From the NCBI RefSeq assembly GCF_003931915.1, contig NZ_RSAA01000001.1:1-64000 (forward strand): a DNA stretch of 64,000 nucleotides. The letters are read 5' to 3'. This document shows, one piece after another, positions 54,455-63,979 of the stretch. The translations under genes and the position numbers were made by a program. Positions within the stretch are counted from its first letter, which is position 1; every line of letters begins with the position of its first letter. The stretch is from Saccharopolyspora rhizosphaerae (GTDB lineage Bacteria; Actinomycetota; Actinomycetes; Mycobacteriales; Pseudonocardiaceae). Under the pieces are notes generated by a model. That model saw nothing but the letters and a program-made list of their open reading frames with translations. It had not been told where the DNA came from and did no database searches.

Positions 54455-55024
54455 TCAGGGGGTGTCCTGGCGGCCGCCGGACGGGACGCGCCGGAGGCGG
54501 GCGGAGACGTGCGGGGTCATCGGTTGGCCGACCATCGCCCGGCTCTCGGCGTAGTCGAGGAGGTCCTCGCTCAGCGCGTAGGTGCGGCGGGCGGCCTCCA
54601 CCTGCTTGGCGGTGGGGGTACCCAGCACCGCGTCGGTCTCCAGTTCCCAGCGACCGGGTTGCGCCGAACCGTGGAACAGGTCCACCAGTCCCGTGGCGTG
54701 GGTCAGCAGCAGTTCGACCCGGCCCTCGGTGCCCGGACGCCAGAAGCCCGTTTCCCAGGCCGCCGGGCGCAGCACCGCGCCTTTGGCGTCGAGCAGCCAG
54801 GCCCGCGCCTGGTGGCGCAGGAACGGCCGGCCGTCGTGGGAGACCGTCACCTGCTGGCCGAAGCGGAACGGCCCGTCGATGGTCGGGTAGTCCACCTCGC
54901 CCTCGCCGCGCCACACCCCGACGAGCTCGCGCAGCGGCGCGCAGGCGTCGTGCAACGGCGGGCGGCTGCCCAGGTCGGCGGTGTCGCCGGGGATCGGCTC
55001 GCGGAACTCCTCGGGTGTGCTCAC
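54455..55024 (-). CDS. Nitrobindin-like heme-binding beta-barrel protein
   Basis: 189 residues of the THAP4/nitrobindin heme-binding family (DUF1794). The GxWxGxG motif occurs as GVWRGEGEVDYPTI, and FRFGQQVTVSHDGRPFLRHQARAW continues the barrel. A histidine near residue 172 in PMTPHVSARLRR is placed like the proximal heme ligand. Homologues isomerise peroxynitrite to nitrate at a ferric heme and bind nitric oxide. GTG 55024 start. It is divergent from the next gene across about 130 bp. Confidence 0.85.
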   Translation of the reverse strand: MSTPEEFREPIPGDTADLGSRPPLHDACAPLRELVGVWRGEGEVDYPTIDGPFRFGQQVTVSHDGRPFLRHQARAWLLDAKGAVLRPAAWETGFWRPGTEGRVELLLTHATGLVDLFHGSAQPGRWELETDAVLGTPTAKQVEAARRTYALSEDLLDYAESRAMVGQPMTPHVSARLRRVPSGGRQDTP

Positions 55025-55154
55025 CCGGACCAGCCTAGGAGCCGGCGGTGAGCGCACGGGCGCGGCGGGCCCACCTCCCGAGCGGGAGCCGACCGCTGCG
55101 GAACGCCGATGTCCGCCTTGTCGTGGTGGGTGGCCTTGTGCTTGTGTGCGAGGG

Positions 55155-55673
55155 GTGTACCGGATCTACTGCTTTCGCAAGCTCGCCGTGACCGTCGAAG
55201 GCGTCGACTTCCTCGATCCCGCCCGGGCCGGCGAACCGGGCGCGCGCGAGCGCGGTGTCCGCCTCGAACTGCGCGGTCTGTCCGAGTCCGCCGAAGCGGG
55301 TTCGATCTACGCGTCCCGCGCGACGTGGCTCAGCCGCGGTATCAGCCGCTTCGACCTGCTCGAATCCGAGCCGCACGCGGCCGACCGGATGCACTGGCAC
55401 CCGGAGATGTCCGACGGTGAGCCCGGCCAGCGCGTTTTCGACGCCGAACTCTCCGCCGACCCGCTGGGCTGGCTGGCGCGGACCCTGCGCGACGTCACCC
55501 CGCTGCTGCGCCGCGCCGGCCTGGACCCGGCCGAGCACGCCGAGGACGTCGCGGCGATGGCCGAGGCGGCTGAGGAGATCACCGAGATCACCGGCCGCCT
55601 CCTCGCGGAGGCGCGCAAGCCGTGGCCGGAGGTCACCCGGGACGAGCGCGGCCTCGCGGCGATCAACATCTGA
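55155..55673 (+). CDS. Uncharacterised protein
   Basis: About 172 residues. It begins VYRIYCFRKLAVTVEGVDFLDPARAGEPG and ends in a helical stretch (EDVAAMAEAAEEITEITGRLLAEARKPWPEVTRDERG). No membrane helix, cysteine pair or named motif. I do not recognise a family. Codon use fits a genuine gene and it is well away from its neighbours. The start is either GTG 55155 or GTG 55146, which adds three residues. Function unknown. Confidence 0.65.
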   Translation: MYRIYCFRKLAVTVEGVDFLDPARAGEPGARERGVRLELRGLSESAEAGSIYASRATWLSRGISRFDLLESEPHAADRMHWHPEMSDGEPGQRVFDAELSADPLGWLARTLRDVTPLLRRAGLDPAEHAEDVAAMAEAAEEITEITGRLLAEARKPWPEVTRDERGLAAINI

Positions 55674-56306
55674 CTTCCGCCCTCGTTCGATCGGGTGGTG
55701 TTCGCAGCACCGCAGCACGTTCGGCGCCGCGCGGGCACCGGCGAACGCCTGGCGTCGCCCTCGCGTCGCCACCGAACGCGCCGTGGGTGAACCCGGCGGA
55801 GATCTGCGGCCACTGGGAGGCGTGCTCCGGCTTGCAGGAGTCCGGGCAGCGGGTGGAGGCCCGGCGACGCTCCCGTCCTTCTCGAGAGCGTTCTTCGTGA
55901 TCTTCTCGCGGGCGATGCGGTGAGTTCCCGAGCGTGAATTCCGAAAGGCGCTCGCACTCAGTTGCCCGAGCGGGTGACTTCCGAATGCGGAATTGACGTG
56001 TCCGCATTCCCGGGAGTGGTTCCACCGGGTAACGAAGGAGACCCGCAGCGCGATCTCGTGCGTGCGAGCAGCTCATGGTGGTCGTGCGCGGCTGTGCCCC
56101 AACGGGCTTCGGCTACTCCGTTGGCGCCGGACGCCATGACGCACTGTGAGCACGCCTTTCCGGGGGGTGGCGTGGTCGGTCATTTCACAGCCGGTTATCG
56201 TTCTTGCAACGGCGCTGCCACCCGGCGGATTCATCATTTCCCGCGATGAGTGAGGCAAGCAGCCGGGTCCAGGGGATCGGGCGCCGCTGAGAAGAGGAAA
56301 TCTCCC
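55674..56306. other. 633-bp non-coding region with a 9-bp perfect inverted repeat
   Basis: No believable frame; GC is lower than the window average toward 56200. GAATGCGGA (55983-55991), nine bases, TCCGCATTC (56001-56009) is a perfect inverted repeat that could be an operator. I see no RNA gene. Confidence 0.45.
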
Positions 56307-56432
56307 ATGGTGCGTGCTGTCGGAACATTGGCGGTCGTTGGTGCCGGAGTCATCGGCTTCTGGGTCGGGTACTTGTTCGATGCCCGGCGCAACCCGGTGA
56401 CCGGAGAGCTGGAACCGGCCCTCGCGGCGTGA
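56307..56432 (+). CDS. 41-residue single-pass membrane protein
   Basis: A very short frame: MVRAVGTLAVVGAGVIGFWVG forms one membrane helix, followed by a charged tail (DARRNPVTGELEPA). AGAGGA lies about eight bases before ATG 56307, which supports translation. It is upstream of the arabinosyltransferase gene on the same strand, 132 bp away. The small proteins of this type in actinobacteria are uncharacterised. Support is the ribosome site, codon use and helix. Confidence 0.55.
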   Translation: MVRAVGTLAVVGAGVIGFWVGYLFDARRNPVTGELEPALAA

Positions 56433-56564
56433 TCGAGCGCCTGCAGGGCCGGTCGCTCGCGTCCCGAACGGCTCGTCCCCGCGAGTCGTGCTGCCAGCCA
56501 CCGCGAGTCCACCGTCACCGTTTAAGCTTCGAGGAGCATTCCTGAGAGGTTAGGTGGCGAGCGC

Positions 56565-59500
56565 GTGAGTCAGCGTTCGACGCGGATCACGCGTCGGGAC
56601 CCGGTGCGGCGACGGGCGGGCGCCGTGGCCGCGGTGCTCGGTCTGCTCTCGGCGGTGCTGGCCGTGGCGGTGCCGCTGCTGCCGGTCAACCACGACGTCA
56701 CCACGCTCACGTGGCCGACCGCCCAGGGAACCCGGTCGGTTTCCGCGCCGCTGGTCAGCCACGCGCCCCTCTGGCTCAACGCCACCGTGCCCTGCGCGTC
56801 GGCCCGCAGCCTCGACACGCGCACCAACGGCCCGGCCGAGCTGCTGGCGACCAACGCGCCCTCGGGCACCTACGGGTCCCTGACCGGGATGAACCTCCAG
56901 GTCGAGCGCGGTCAGGTCACCCTGTTCGCCCGCGGCCACCAGCTCGGCGAGGCCACGCTGCCCGCGGGCGACTGCGCGATCACCATCAAGTCCGACGCGG
57001 CCGAGACCCGCGCCGACATCGCGGGGGTCCCGCTCGGCGCCGTCGGCGGCGACCAGCGGCCGCAGGTCACCGGCATCTACTCGCAGCTCGACGAGGGGCT
57101 CGACGAGGTGCGGGGGCTGGAGGTGCAAGCCCGCGTCGACACCCGCTTCGCCACCACCCCGACCGCGCTGAAGACCGCGGCCATGGTGCTGGCCGTCCTC
57201 TGCTTCCTCGGCTCGATGGTCGCGCTGCGCAAGCTGGAGGTCCGCGCCCCCGTGCGGTGGCTCCCGTCGGGCTGGTGGCGGCTGGGCGTGCGCGACCTCG
57301 TCGTGTTCACCGCGCTGGCGCTGTGGTGGCTCATCGGCGCGATGACCGCGGACGACGGCTACATCCTGACGATGCTGCGCGCCGCTCCGGACGCCGGTTA
57401 CGTCACCAACTACTTCCGGTGGTTCGGCAACCCCGAGTCGCCCTTCGGCTGGTTCTACGAGTTCTACGCGGTGTGGGTGCAGGTCTCCGCCGCGACCCCG
57501 TGGGTGCGGCTGCCCGCGCTGTTCCTCGGCGTCATCAGCTGGTTGCTGCTCAGCCGCGGCGTGCTGCCGCGGCTCGGCCAGCAGGTGCGCCGCAGCAGTG
57601 CTGCCGGTTGGGCCGCCGCCGCGGTCTTCCTGGCGTTCTGGCTGCCCTACAACAACGGCCTGCGGCCCGAGCCCGTCGTCGTGGTGTTCTTCCTGCTCGC
57701 GGTGTGCGCCGTGGAACGAGCGGTGGCCACCGAGCGGCTGACCCCGGCGGCGCTGGGGCTGTTGGCCGCCGCGCTGGGCCTGGGCGCGAACCCGCACGGC
57801 ATGGTCGCCGTGCTGCCGTTCCTCGTCGGCGCCAAGCCGCTGCTGCGGTTGCTGTCCCAGCGCATCCGCGCGAACGGTGCGCTGCCGGTGCTGGCCCCGA
57901 TCGGAGCCGCCGGCCTGGTCATCCTGGTCGGGGTGTTCTTCGACCAGACGTGGCAGTCGGTCATGGACTCCATCGACCTCAAGACCGAGATGGGCCCCAA
58001 CGACTCCTGGTACGAGGAGCTGGGCCGCTACGAGAAGCTCTTCGACAAGTGGCCTGACGGCTCCCTGACCAGGCGCTTCCCGGTGCTGCTGCTGTTGCTG
58101 TGCATCGCCGCCAGCGGCGTGGTGTTCCTGCGGCGCGGCAAGATCCGCGGTGCCGCCCTGGGTCCGAGCCGCCGGATGCTCGGGCTGGCCGTGCTGAGCT
58201 TCGTGGTGCTGGCAGCCACACCGACCAAGCACACCCACCACTTCGGCGTGTTCGCCGCGATCGGCGCCGTGCTGGCCGCGCTCACCGCGCTGGCCACCAG
58301 TGCCGCCGTGCTGCGCTCGCGCCGCAACCGGGCCGGGTTCTTCGCCGGCCTGATGGTCGTGTGCGCGCTGTCGGTCACCGGCACCAACTCGTGGTGGTAC
58401 GTCTCCGGCTGGGGCGTGCCGTGGTTCGACAAGGCGCCCAGCCTCGACGGGCGCCACGCCAGCAGCGCGTTCCTGGCTCTCGGGTTCCTCGCCCTGGTCG
58501 TCGCCTTCGTCGAGCACGTCCGCCACGACGAGCCACCCGTGATCACCCCGACCGCACGCAAGCGGGTGCTGCGGTTGGGTGCCGCGCCGCTGACCATCAC
58601 CTGCGCGTTGTGCTTGGTCGCCGAGGTCGGGTTGTTCACCGTCGGCATCGAGAAGCAGCGCGGCAGCTACAGCCTCGGCCCGGACAACGTGAAGCAGATC
58701 GCCGGGCGCAGCTGCGGGCTGTCGGACTACATCAACGTCGAGCCCGACCCGCGGCGAGGCGTGCTCGCCCCGTCGCCGAACCAGCCTCGGGTGCCCAGCA
58801 ACAGCGCGCAGCCGCCGGACTACCTGCAGGACGAGCTGGAGGGCTTCCACCGCTTCGGCTTCCCGCCCGACCCGCAGTTCACCCCGCCGTTCGGCTACGG
58901 CGGCGACGACGCCCCGGTCTGGGGGACGTTCGACACCGACGCTTCGGGCACCGGCGAGGTCCGCACCCCCTGGTACGACCTGCCGCCGCAGGTCACCGAG
59001 GGCACCGCGCCCGTGGTGGTGCAGTTCGCGGGCTCGTCCACCAACACCAACTCGATGCGTGTGGAGTGGGGTCGTGACGTGCCGGGCGGGTTCGAGGTCA
59101 CCGGGCACCGCGACCTCTCGCTCAACAGCGGCACGTGGCAGGACCAGCGCTTCGAGCCGCGCGGTGCGACCAAGGTCCGGATCGTGGCCGCCGACCACCG
59201 CGCCGACCCCGAGGGCTGGCTGGCCTTCAGCGCGCCGCGCGTGCCGGTGCTGACCACCATGACCGACCTGATCGGCAGCCAACCCACCTTCGTGGAGTGG
59301 CCGGCCGCGCTGGTCCACCCGTGCCTGGAACCGGCGAAGATCCGCGACGGCGTGTTCGAGATGCCGCGCTTCCGGGTCGCCGGTGGCGGCATCATGCGCG
59401 ACATGGGCCAGAGCTGGTCGGCGCCGGCCGGCGGGGGGCCGTTCGGCTGGCTCAACGTCGGTGCCAGCGTCCGGAAGCTGCCCGCCCACCTGCAGGGATC

Positions 59501-59720
59501 GCCGAACCGCGACTGGGGCGCGATCTACGTGGTCGACCCCTACGACTCCGACACCGCCGATGCCGGAGCGGCGATGCGGGTGCACCGCGAGACGCACTGG
59601 GGCGACTGGAGTCCGGGACCGCTGACCGAGGCGGTGAAGCTGCCCGGCCGCGTTCCCACCTCCGAGGGCCGCACCGACCTGCGCCCGGTGGAACCGGCGG
59701 TCACCGGCGACGAGAGCTGA
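56565..59720 (+). CDS. EmbA/B/C-type arabinosyltransferase
   Basis: 1051 residues, GT-C glycosyltransferase of the Emb family. One N-terminal helix, an extracellular first domain (residues about 45-190), then the multi-helix core with the metal-binding DDGY (Asp263-Asp264) in the first large loop, and a C-terminal soluble carbohydrate-binding domain from about 690. It transfers arabinofuranose from decaprenyl-phosphoryl-arabinose to the arabinan of the cell wall, the target of ethambutol in mycobacteria. It stands alone here; mycobacteria usually have embCAB together. GTG 56565 follows AGGTGG. Confidence 0.93.
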   Translation: MSQRSTRITRRDPVRRRAGAVAAVLGLLSAVLAVAVPLLPVNHDVTTLTWPTAQGTRSVSAPLVSHAPLWLNATVPCASARSLDTRTNGPAELLATNAPSGTYGSLTGMNLQVERGQVTLFARGHQLGEATLPAGDCAITIKSDAAETRADIAGVPLGAVGGDQRPQVTGIYSQLDEGLDEVRGLEVQARVDTRFATTPTALKTAAMVLAVLCFLGSMVALRKLEVRAPVRWLPSGWWRLGVRDLVVFTALALWWLIGAMTADDGYILTMLRAAPDAGYVTNYFRWFGNPESPFGWFYEFYAVWVQVSAATPWVRLPALFLGVISWLLLSRGVLPRLGQQVRRSSAAGWAAAAVFLAFWLPYNNGLRPEPVVVVFFLLAVCAVERAVATERLTPAALGLLAAALGLGANPHGMVAVLPFLVGAKPLLRLLSQRIRANGALPVLAPIGAAGLVILVGVFFDQTWQSVMDSIDLKTEMGPNDSWYEELGRYEKLFDKWPDGSLTRRFPVLLLLLCIAASGVVFLRRGKIRGAALGPSRRMLGLAVLSFVVLAATPTKHTHHFGVFAAIGAVLAALTALATSAAVLRSRRNRAGFFAGLMVVCALSVTGTNSWWYVSGWGVPWFDKAPSLDGRHASSAFLALGFLALVVAFVEHVRHDEPPVITPTARKRVLRLGAAPLTITCALCLVAEVGLFTVGIEKQRGSYSLGPDNVKQIAGRSCGLSDYINVEPDPRRGVLAPSPNQPRVPSNSAQPPDYLQDELEGFHRFGFPPDPQFTPPFGYGGDDAPVWGTFDTDASGTGEVRTPWYDLPPQVTEGTAPVVVQFAGSSTNTNSMRVEWGRDVPGGFEVTGHRDLSLNSGTWQDQRFEPRGATKVRIVAADHRADPEGWLAFSAPRVPVLTTMTDLIGSQPTFVEWPAALVHPCLEPAKIRDGVFEMPRFRVAGGGIMRDMGQSWSAPAGGGPFGWLNVGASVRKLPAHLQGSPNRDWGAIYVVDPYDSDTADAGAAMRVHRETHWGDWSPGPLTEAVKLPGRVPTSEGRTDLRPVEPAVTGDES

Positions 59721-59901
59721 CCTCCCCGCGGTGTGAGAGTCGCCATTCGAGCGCGCCCGCGGGTGCCGTGATCGATTAGGATCGCTAACGGTAGGCGCCC
59801 GGCGATGCCGCCGCGAACGTGCGCCGAAAACCGCGTGGGGAAACCGCAACAGCTCGCGCGTGCCTCCACAGTGGACGGCGCGCGCCAGGGGTGGAGGCGT
59901 C

Positions 59902-60822
59902 GTGTCGGGTGTGATCCAGGGCTTCGGCGTCATCGGCGCCATCGTTCTGGTCGGGTACCTCCTGGGCCGCACCGAAGTCCTCGGCGACGCCGGTCGCGAC
60001 GTGCTGACGAAGACCTCCTTCTACATCGGCACCCCCGCTCTGCTGCTGCAGATGCTCTCCGAGTCCGACGTGCGCGTGCTGTTCTCCACGCCGCTGCTGG
60101 TCACCGCGCTGAGCACGTTCGCCGCGGCCGCGCTGTTCGTGCTGGTGGCGCTGTGGCGGCGGTGGAACATCCGGCGCACCACCATCGGCGCGCTGTGCTC
60201 GAGCTACGTCAACGCCGGCAACCTGGGCATCCCCGTCGCCGTCTACGTCCTCGGCGACGCGAGCCTGGTGGCGCCGGTGATGCTGTTCCAGCTGCTCGTG
60301 ATGACCCCGGGCGGGCTCACCGTGATCGACGTGGCGCAGGCCGGTGAGAAGGTGTCGGCGTGGTCGCGCGTGCTGGCGCCGTTGAAGAACCCGATCGTCA
60401 TCTGCTCGCTGATCGGCGTCGCGCTGTCGCTGCTCGGCTGGCGCATCCCGGGCCCGGTCGCCGAACCGCTGACCCTGCTCGGGCACCTGTCCGTGCCGAC
60501 GGTGCTGCTGGCCTTCGGCATCTCGCTGCGCGGCTCGCAACTGCCCGCGGGCGGCACCGAACGGTGGCCGGTGCTGGTCTCGGTCGGGCTGAAGTCCTTC
60601 GCGCACCCGGTCATCGCCTGGGCCATCGGCGCCGGGTTGTTCGGCATGGAAGGTGCTCCGCTGTTCGCAGCGGTGGTCATCTCGGCCCTGCCCGCCGCGC
60701 AGAACCTCTTCGTCTACGCCTCTCGCTACGACGTCGGCGTCCGCCTCGCCCGGGAGTCGATCCTGCTCTCCACGATCCTGTCGGTGCCGGTCCTGGTCAC
60801 CGTCACGGCGCTGCTGGGATGA
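59902..60822 (+). CDS. Auxin efflux carrier (AEC)-family transporter
   Basis: 306 residues, ten predicted membrane helices of the bile/arsenite/riboflavin superfamily AEC group. VIGAIVLVGYLLGRTEVL opens it, NAGNLGIPVAVYVLGD is the conserved crossover in the first half, and ISALPAAQNLFVYASRYDVG is the matching crossover in the second. Bacterial members export malate, malonate or other organic anions. GTG 59902 with GGAGG just upstream. The stop lies eight bases from the convergent molybdoenzyme gene. Confidence 0.87.
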   Translation: MSGVIQGFGVIGAIVLVGYLLGRTEVLGDAGRDVLTKTSFYIGTPALLLQMLSESDVRVLFSTPLLVTALSTFAAAALFVLVALWRRWNIRRTTIGALCSSYVNAGNLGIPVAVYVLGDASLVAPVMLFQLLVMTPGGLTVIDVAQAGEKVSAWSRVLAPLKNPIVICSLIGVALSLLGWRIPGPVAEPLTLLGHLSVPTVLLAFGISLRGSQLPAGGTERWPVLVSVGLKSFAHPVIAWAIGAGLFGMEGAPLFAAVVISALPAAQNLFVYASRYDVGVRLARESILLSTILSVPVLVTVTALLG

Positions 60823-60829
60823 CCCGTGA

Positions 60830-63097
60830 TCACGCCGGGTGCAGCGGCGGGGGAGCGTGCACCTGCACCTCGGGCAGCGGCCCGGGGAACAGCTCCACGT
60901 CGACGTGGCTGCGCTGACCCGCGCAGCCCTGCGACAGGCGTGAGGCGCCCACGTCCTCGGTGAGCGCGTTCGGGTTGCCGTGCACGCACAGGTCCTGGCC
61001 GGGACGTTCCGGGTCGGGTTGCGGGTCGAACCACGCCCCGGTGGGCAGCACCACCACGCCGGGCCGCACCCGGTTGCTGAGACGAGCTCCGGCCAGGCAC
61101 GCGCCTCGCTCGTTGAACACCCGCACCACGGCGCCCTCGGTGATCCCGCGCGCGGCGGCGTCGTCCGGGTGCAGCGTGATCGGCTCGCGTCCGGCGACCT
61201 TGGACTCCCGGCTGAGCGCTCCCACGTCGCCCTGCCCGTGCAACCGGGTCGGCGGCTGGTTGGCGATGAGGTGCAGCGGGCCGCGGCGTTCCTGCGGCAA
61301 CCACGCGGGGTGACCGGGGCAGTCGTCGTAGCCGAAGGAGTCGACCTCCGCCGAGAACAGCTCGATGCGCCCGCTGGGGGTGTGCAGCCGCTCCCGCTCG
61401 GGGTCGCGGCGGAACCGCTTCAGGGGTGGGTCCTCGGGCACCTCCGGGAGCCGCAGCTCGCCGGCCGCCCAGAAGGTGTCGAAGTCGGGCACGTCGTGGC
61501 CTTGGGTGAGCAGCTGCTCCCGCCACCGGTCGTAGAGGTGCTCCACCCACCCGCGGGCGCTGCGCCCCTGGGTGAAGCGCTGCCGCACCCCGAGCCGCTC
61601 GGCCAGCCCGGCCAGGATGCTGAAGTCGTCACGGGCTTCCCCGACCGGGTCCAGCACCCGGTGCATCGCCGTGAGGTGGGTGTCGCGGCGCCCGGCACCG
61701 AGGTCCTCGCGCTCCAGGGACGTCGTGGCGGGCAGCACGACGTCGGCGTGCCGGGCGGTGGCCGTCCAGTGCGTCTCGTGCACCACCACGGTCTCCGGCC
61801 GGGCGAAGGCCCGCCGCAGCCGGTTGAGGTCCTGGTGGTGGTGGAAGGGGTTGCCGCCGGCCCAGTGGACCAGCCGGATGTCGGGGTAGGTCAGCCGCTG
61901 CCCGTCGTAGTCGAACTCGGCGCCAGGGTTGAGCAGCATGTCGGCGACCCGCGCGACCGGGATGAACGCGCGCACCGGGTTGCTGCCCTGCGGCAGCGTC
62001 GGCAGCCACAGCACCGGGCCTACGTCGCCGACGTCGGCCATCGAACCGTAACCGTGGCCGAAACCCCCTCCGGGCAACCCGATCTGCCCGAGCATCGCCG
62101 CCAGCGCGATCCCGGCCCACACCGGTTGCTCGCCGCCCCGGGTGCGCTGCAGCGACCAGGTCACCGTCACCAGCGTGCGCCCGGCCGCCATCCTGCGGGC
62201 CAGCTCGCGGATCTCGGAAGCCTCGACACCGCAGATGCCGGCCGCCCACTCGGGCGTCTTGGGCACGCCGTCGGATGCGCCGAGCAGGTAGTCGGCGAAC
62301 ACGTCGAAACCGGTGCAGCAGCGCTCGAGGAAGTCGGCGTCGTGCAGGTCCTCGGTGAGCAGCGTGTGCGCCAGGGCCAGCTGCATCGCCACGTCCGTGC
62401 CCGGCTCGATCGAATACCAGCGGCCCCCGGCGGGGACGTCGTCGGCCAGCGGGCTGATCGAGGCCACGGCCATCCCGGGGTCGGCCGCCGCCGCAGCGCT
62501 GGTGTGCCGGGTGACGCCACCCGGCGAGATCGACAAGTTCTTGGTCGGCAGACCGCCGAAGGCCACGATCAGGTCGGTGTGCTCGCGCACGGTCGCCCAG
62601 CTGTCGGCGTAGCCGAGGACGGCCGCGGAGCTGCCCACCACGTGCGGCAGCAGCACCTGCGAGGTGCCGAAGCTGTAGTTGTTCCGGGAAGCGGTGTAGC
62701 CGCCGATGGTGTTGAGGAACCGGTGCAACTGGCTCTGCGCGTGGTGGAACCGGCCCGCGCTGCCCCAGCCGTAGGAGCCGCCGTAGATCGCCTCGTTGCC
62801 CGACTCGTGCCGCACCCTGTCCAGCTGCGCGGCCACCAGGGTAAACGCGGTGTCCCAGTCGACCTCGACGAACTCGTCCTTCCCGCGCCGCGACGACGGG
62901 CCGGGGCCACCGCTCAACCAGCCGCGCCGGACGGCCGGGCGCTGCACCCGCGTGCTGTGCCGGGCGATCTCGGGGACGTTGCCGAGCAGAGGCGACGGCG
63001 CCGGGTCGTCGGCGCGCGGGCGCACCCGGACACCGCCGTTGCCGTCGCTCGCGGCCTGGTACGCGCCCCAGTGCGCGGTCGTCGGCACCCAGTCCAT
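60830..63097 (-). CDS. BisC/DMSO reductase-type molybdopterin oxidoreductase
   Basis: 755 residues of the DMSO reductase superfamily without an N-terminal Fe-S cluster site. The molybdenum ligand should be Ser142 in NNYSFGTSQ, as in BisC and TorA. Bis-MGD binding segments follow (GGLPTKNLSISPGGVTRH, WAGGNPFHHHQDLNRLRRAF, QPPTRLHGQGDVG). It has no signal peptide, so it acts in the cytosol, most likely reducing an N- or S-oxide such as biotin sulfoxide. No reductase partner is next to it. AGGAGG before ATG 63097. 57 bp after the HTD2-like gene on the same strand. Confidence 0.88.
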   Translation of the reverse strand: MDWVPTTAHWGAYQAASDGNGGVRVRPRADDPAPSPLLGNVPEIARHSTRVQRPAVRRGWLSGGPGPSSRRGKDEFVEVDWDTAFTLVAAQLDRVRHESGNEAIYGGSYGWGSAGRFHHAQSQLHRFLNTIGGYTASRNNYSFGTSQVLLPHVVGSSAAVLGYADSWATVREHTDLIVAFGGLPTKNLSISPGGVTRHTSAAAAADPGMAVASISPLADDVPAGGRWYSIEPGTDVAMQLALAHTLLTEDLHDADFLERCCTGFDVFADYLLGASDGVPKTPEWAAGICGVEASEIRELARRMAAGRTLVTVTWSLQRTRGGEQPVWAGIALAAMLGQIGLPGGGFGHGYGSMADVGDVGPVLWLPTLPQGSNPVRAFIPVARVADMLLNPGAEFDYDGQRLTYPDIRLVHWAGGNPFHHHQDLNRLRRAFARPETVVVHETHWTATARHADVVLPATTSLEREDLGAGRRDTHLTAMHRVLDPVGEARDDFSILAGLAERLGVRQRFTQGRSARGWVEHLYDRWREQLLTQGHDVPDFDTFWAAGELRLPEVPEDPPLKRFRRDPERERLHTPSGRIELFSAEVDSFGYDDCPGHPAWLPQERRGPLHLIANQPPTRLHGQGDVGALSRESKVAGREPITLHPDDAAARGITEGAVVRVFNERGACLAGARLSNRVRPGVVVLPTGAWFDPQPDPERPGQDLCVHGNPNALTEDVGASRLSQGCAGQRSHVDVELFPGPLPEVQVHAPPPLHPA

Positions 63098-63154
63098 CCG
63101 GTTCCTCCTGTGGTCGGAGGTGTTCCGACCTGCGATGACGTGGTCGCGCCGATG

Positions 63155-63979
63155 CTACCGGTGCTCGGCGAACCGCATCGACGCCTCGGCGTGCACCTGG
63201 TCCGAGCGCACCGACATCGCCCCGTCGGGGCCACCGCACACCAGCACCGGGTCCCCGGAGAACACCGGGCGGCGCAGCCGGTAGGACACGTCGGTGATCT
63301 GGCCGTTCTCGCGGGCGAGCTCGGTCATCAGCAGCACCAGCAGCGGACCGTGCACCACCAGGCCCGGGTAGGCCTCGACCTCCCGGCAGTAGGTCTCGTC
63401 GTAGTGGATGCGGTGGGAGTTGGCCGTCAGGGCGCTGAACCGGAACAACCGCACCGGGTCGGCGGTGAAGCCCCACTGCCAGTCGGCCTGGGACTTCGGG
63501 AAGTCCGTGGGGCGCAAGCGGTTCGGGTTCTTCGCCTCGTTCTCGCCGCTGCGGTAGACGTAGTCGACCTCCTCGGAGATCCGCAGCCTGCCGTCCTGGT
63601 GGAACTCGCGGCGCTCGGTCACGAACGCCATCTCGCCCGTGCGGCCCTGCTTGACCTGCACGTCGCCCAGCTCGGTGGTCCGCTCGGCTGGGGTGCCCAG
63701 CCGCAGCGGCTCCTGGATGGTCAACCGCCCGCCGGCGAACATCCGGCGCCGGTCCGGCACCGGAGGCAGGAAGTCGCCGTCGAGCGGGTGCCCGTCCGGG
63801 CCGAGGTCGGAGTGCGGCGGCCAGGACAGGAAGTGCACCCAGTGCCACAGCGGCGGCAGCTCGTCCACCGGTGCCGCGGTCTCCAGCACGTTGGCCAGCG
63901 CTCGCGACTGCTCCGGTGCCATCGCGTCGTGCTCGACCACCGGACGCGGACGCCAGCCCCGCAGGTACTCCTCCAGCAC
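63155..63979 (-). CDS. HTD2-like MaoC-fold dehydratase (mesaconyl-C4-CoA hydratase family)
   Basis: 274 residues: an N-terminal half with PPLWHWVHFLSWPPHSDLGPDGHP and RRMFAGGRLTIQEPLRLGTPAERTTEL, and a C-terminal hot-dog domain with LFRFSALTANSHRIHYDETYC, the catalytic Asp/His region of MaoC-like hydratases. Relatives hydrate mesaconyl-C4-CoA or dehydrate 3-hydroxyacyl thioesters. GTG 63979 after GAGGAGG. It precedes the molybdoenzyme on the minus strand; genes further upstream lie beyond the window, so the pathway is not visible. Confidence 0.85.
   Translation of the reverse strand: MLEEYLRGWRPRPVVEHDAMAPEQSRALANVLETAAPVDELPPLWHWVHFLSWPPHSDLGPDGHPLDGDFLPPVPDRRRMFAGGRLTIQEPLRLGTPAERTTELGDVQVKQGRTGEMAFVTERREFHQDGRLRISEEVDYVYRSGENEAKNPNRLRPTDFPKSQADWQWGFTADPVRLFRFSALTANSHRIHYDETYCREVEAYPGLVVHGPLLVLLMTELARENGQITDVSYRLRRPVFSGDPVLVCGGPDGAMSVRSDQVHAEASMRFAEHR

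Noticed and set aside
55307-56249. Several 90-220 residue frames in the non-coding region downstream of 55673
   Set aside because: No ribosome sites or recognisable composition; frames conflict with one another on both strands.
56550-59972. 1140-residue minus-strand frame opposite the arabinosyltransferase
   Set aside because: A codon-position shadow of the emb gene with His/Arg/Gln-rich low complexity.
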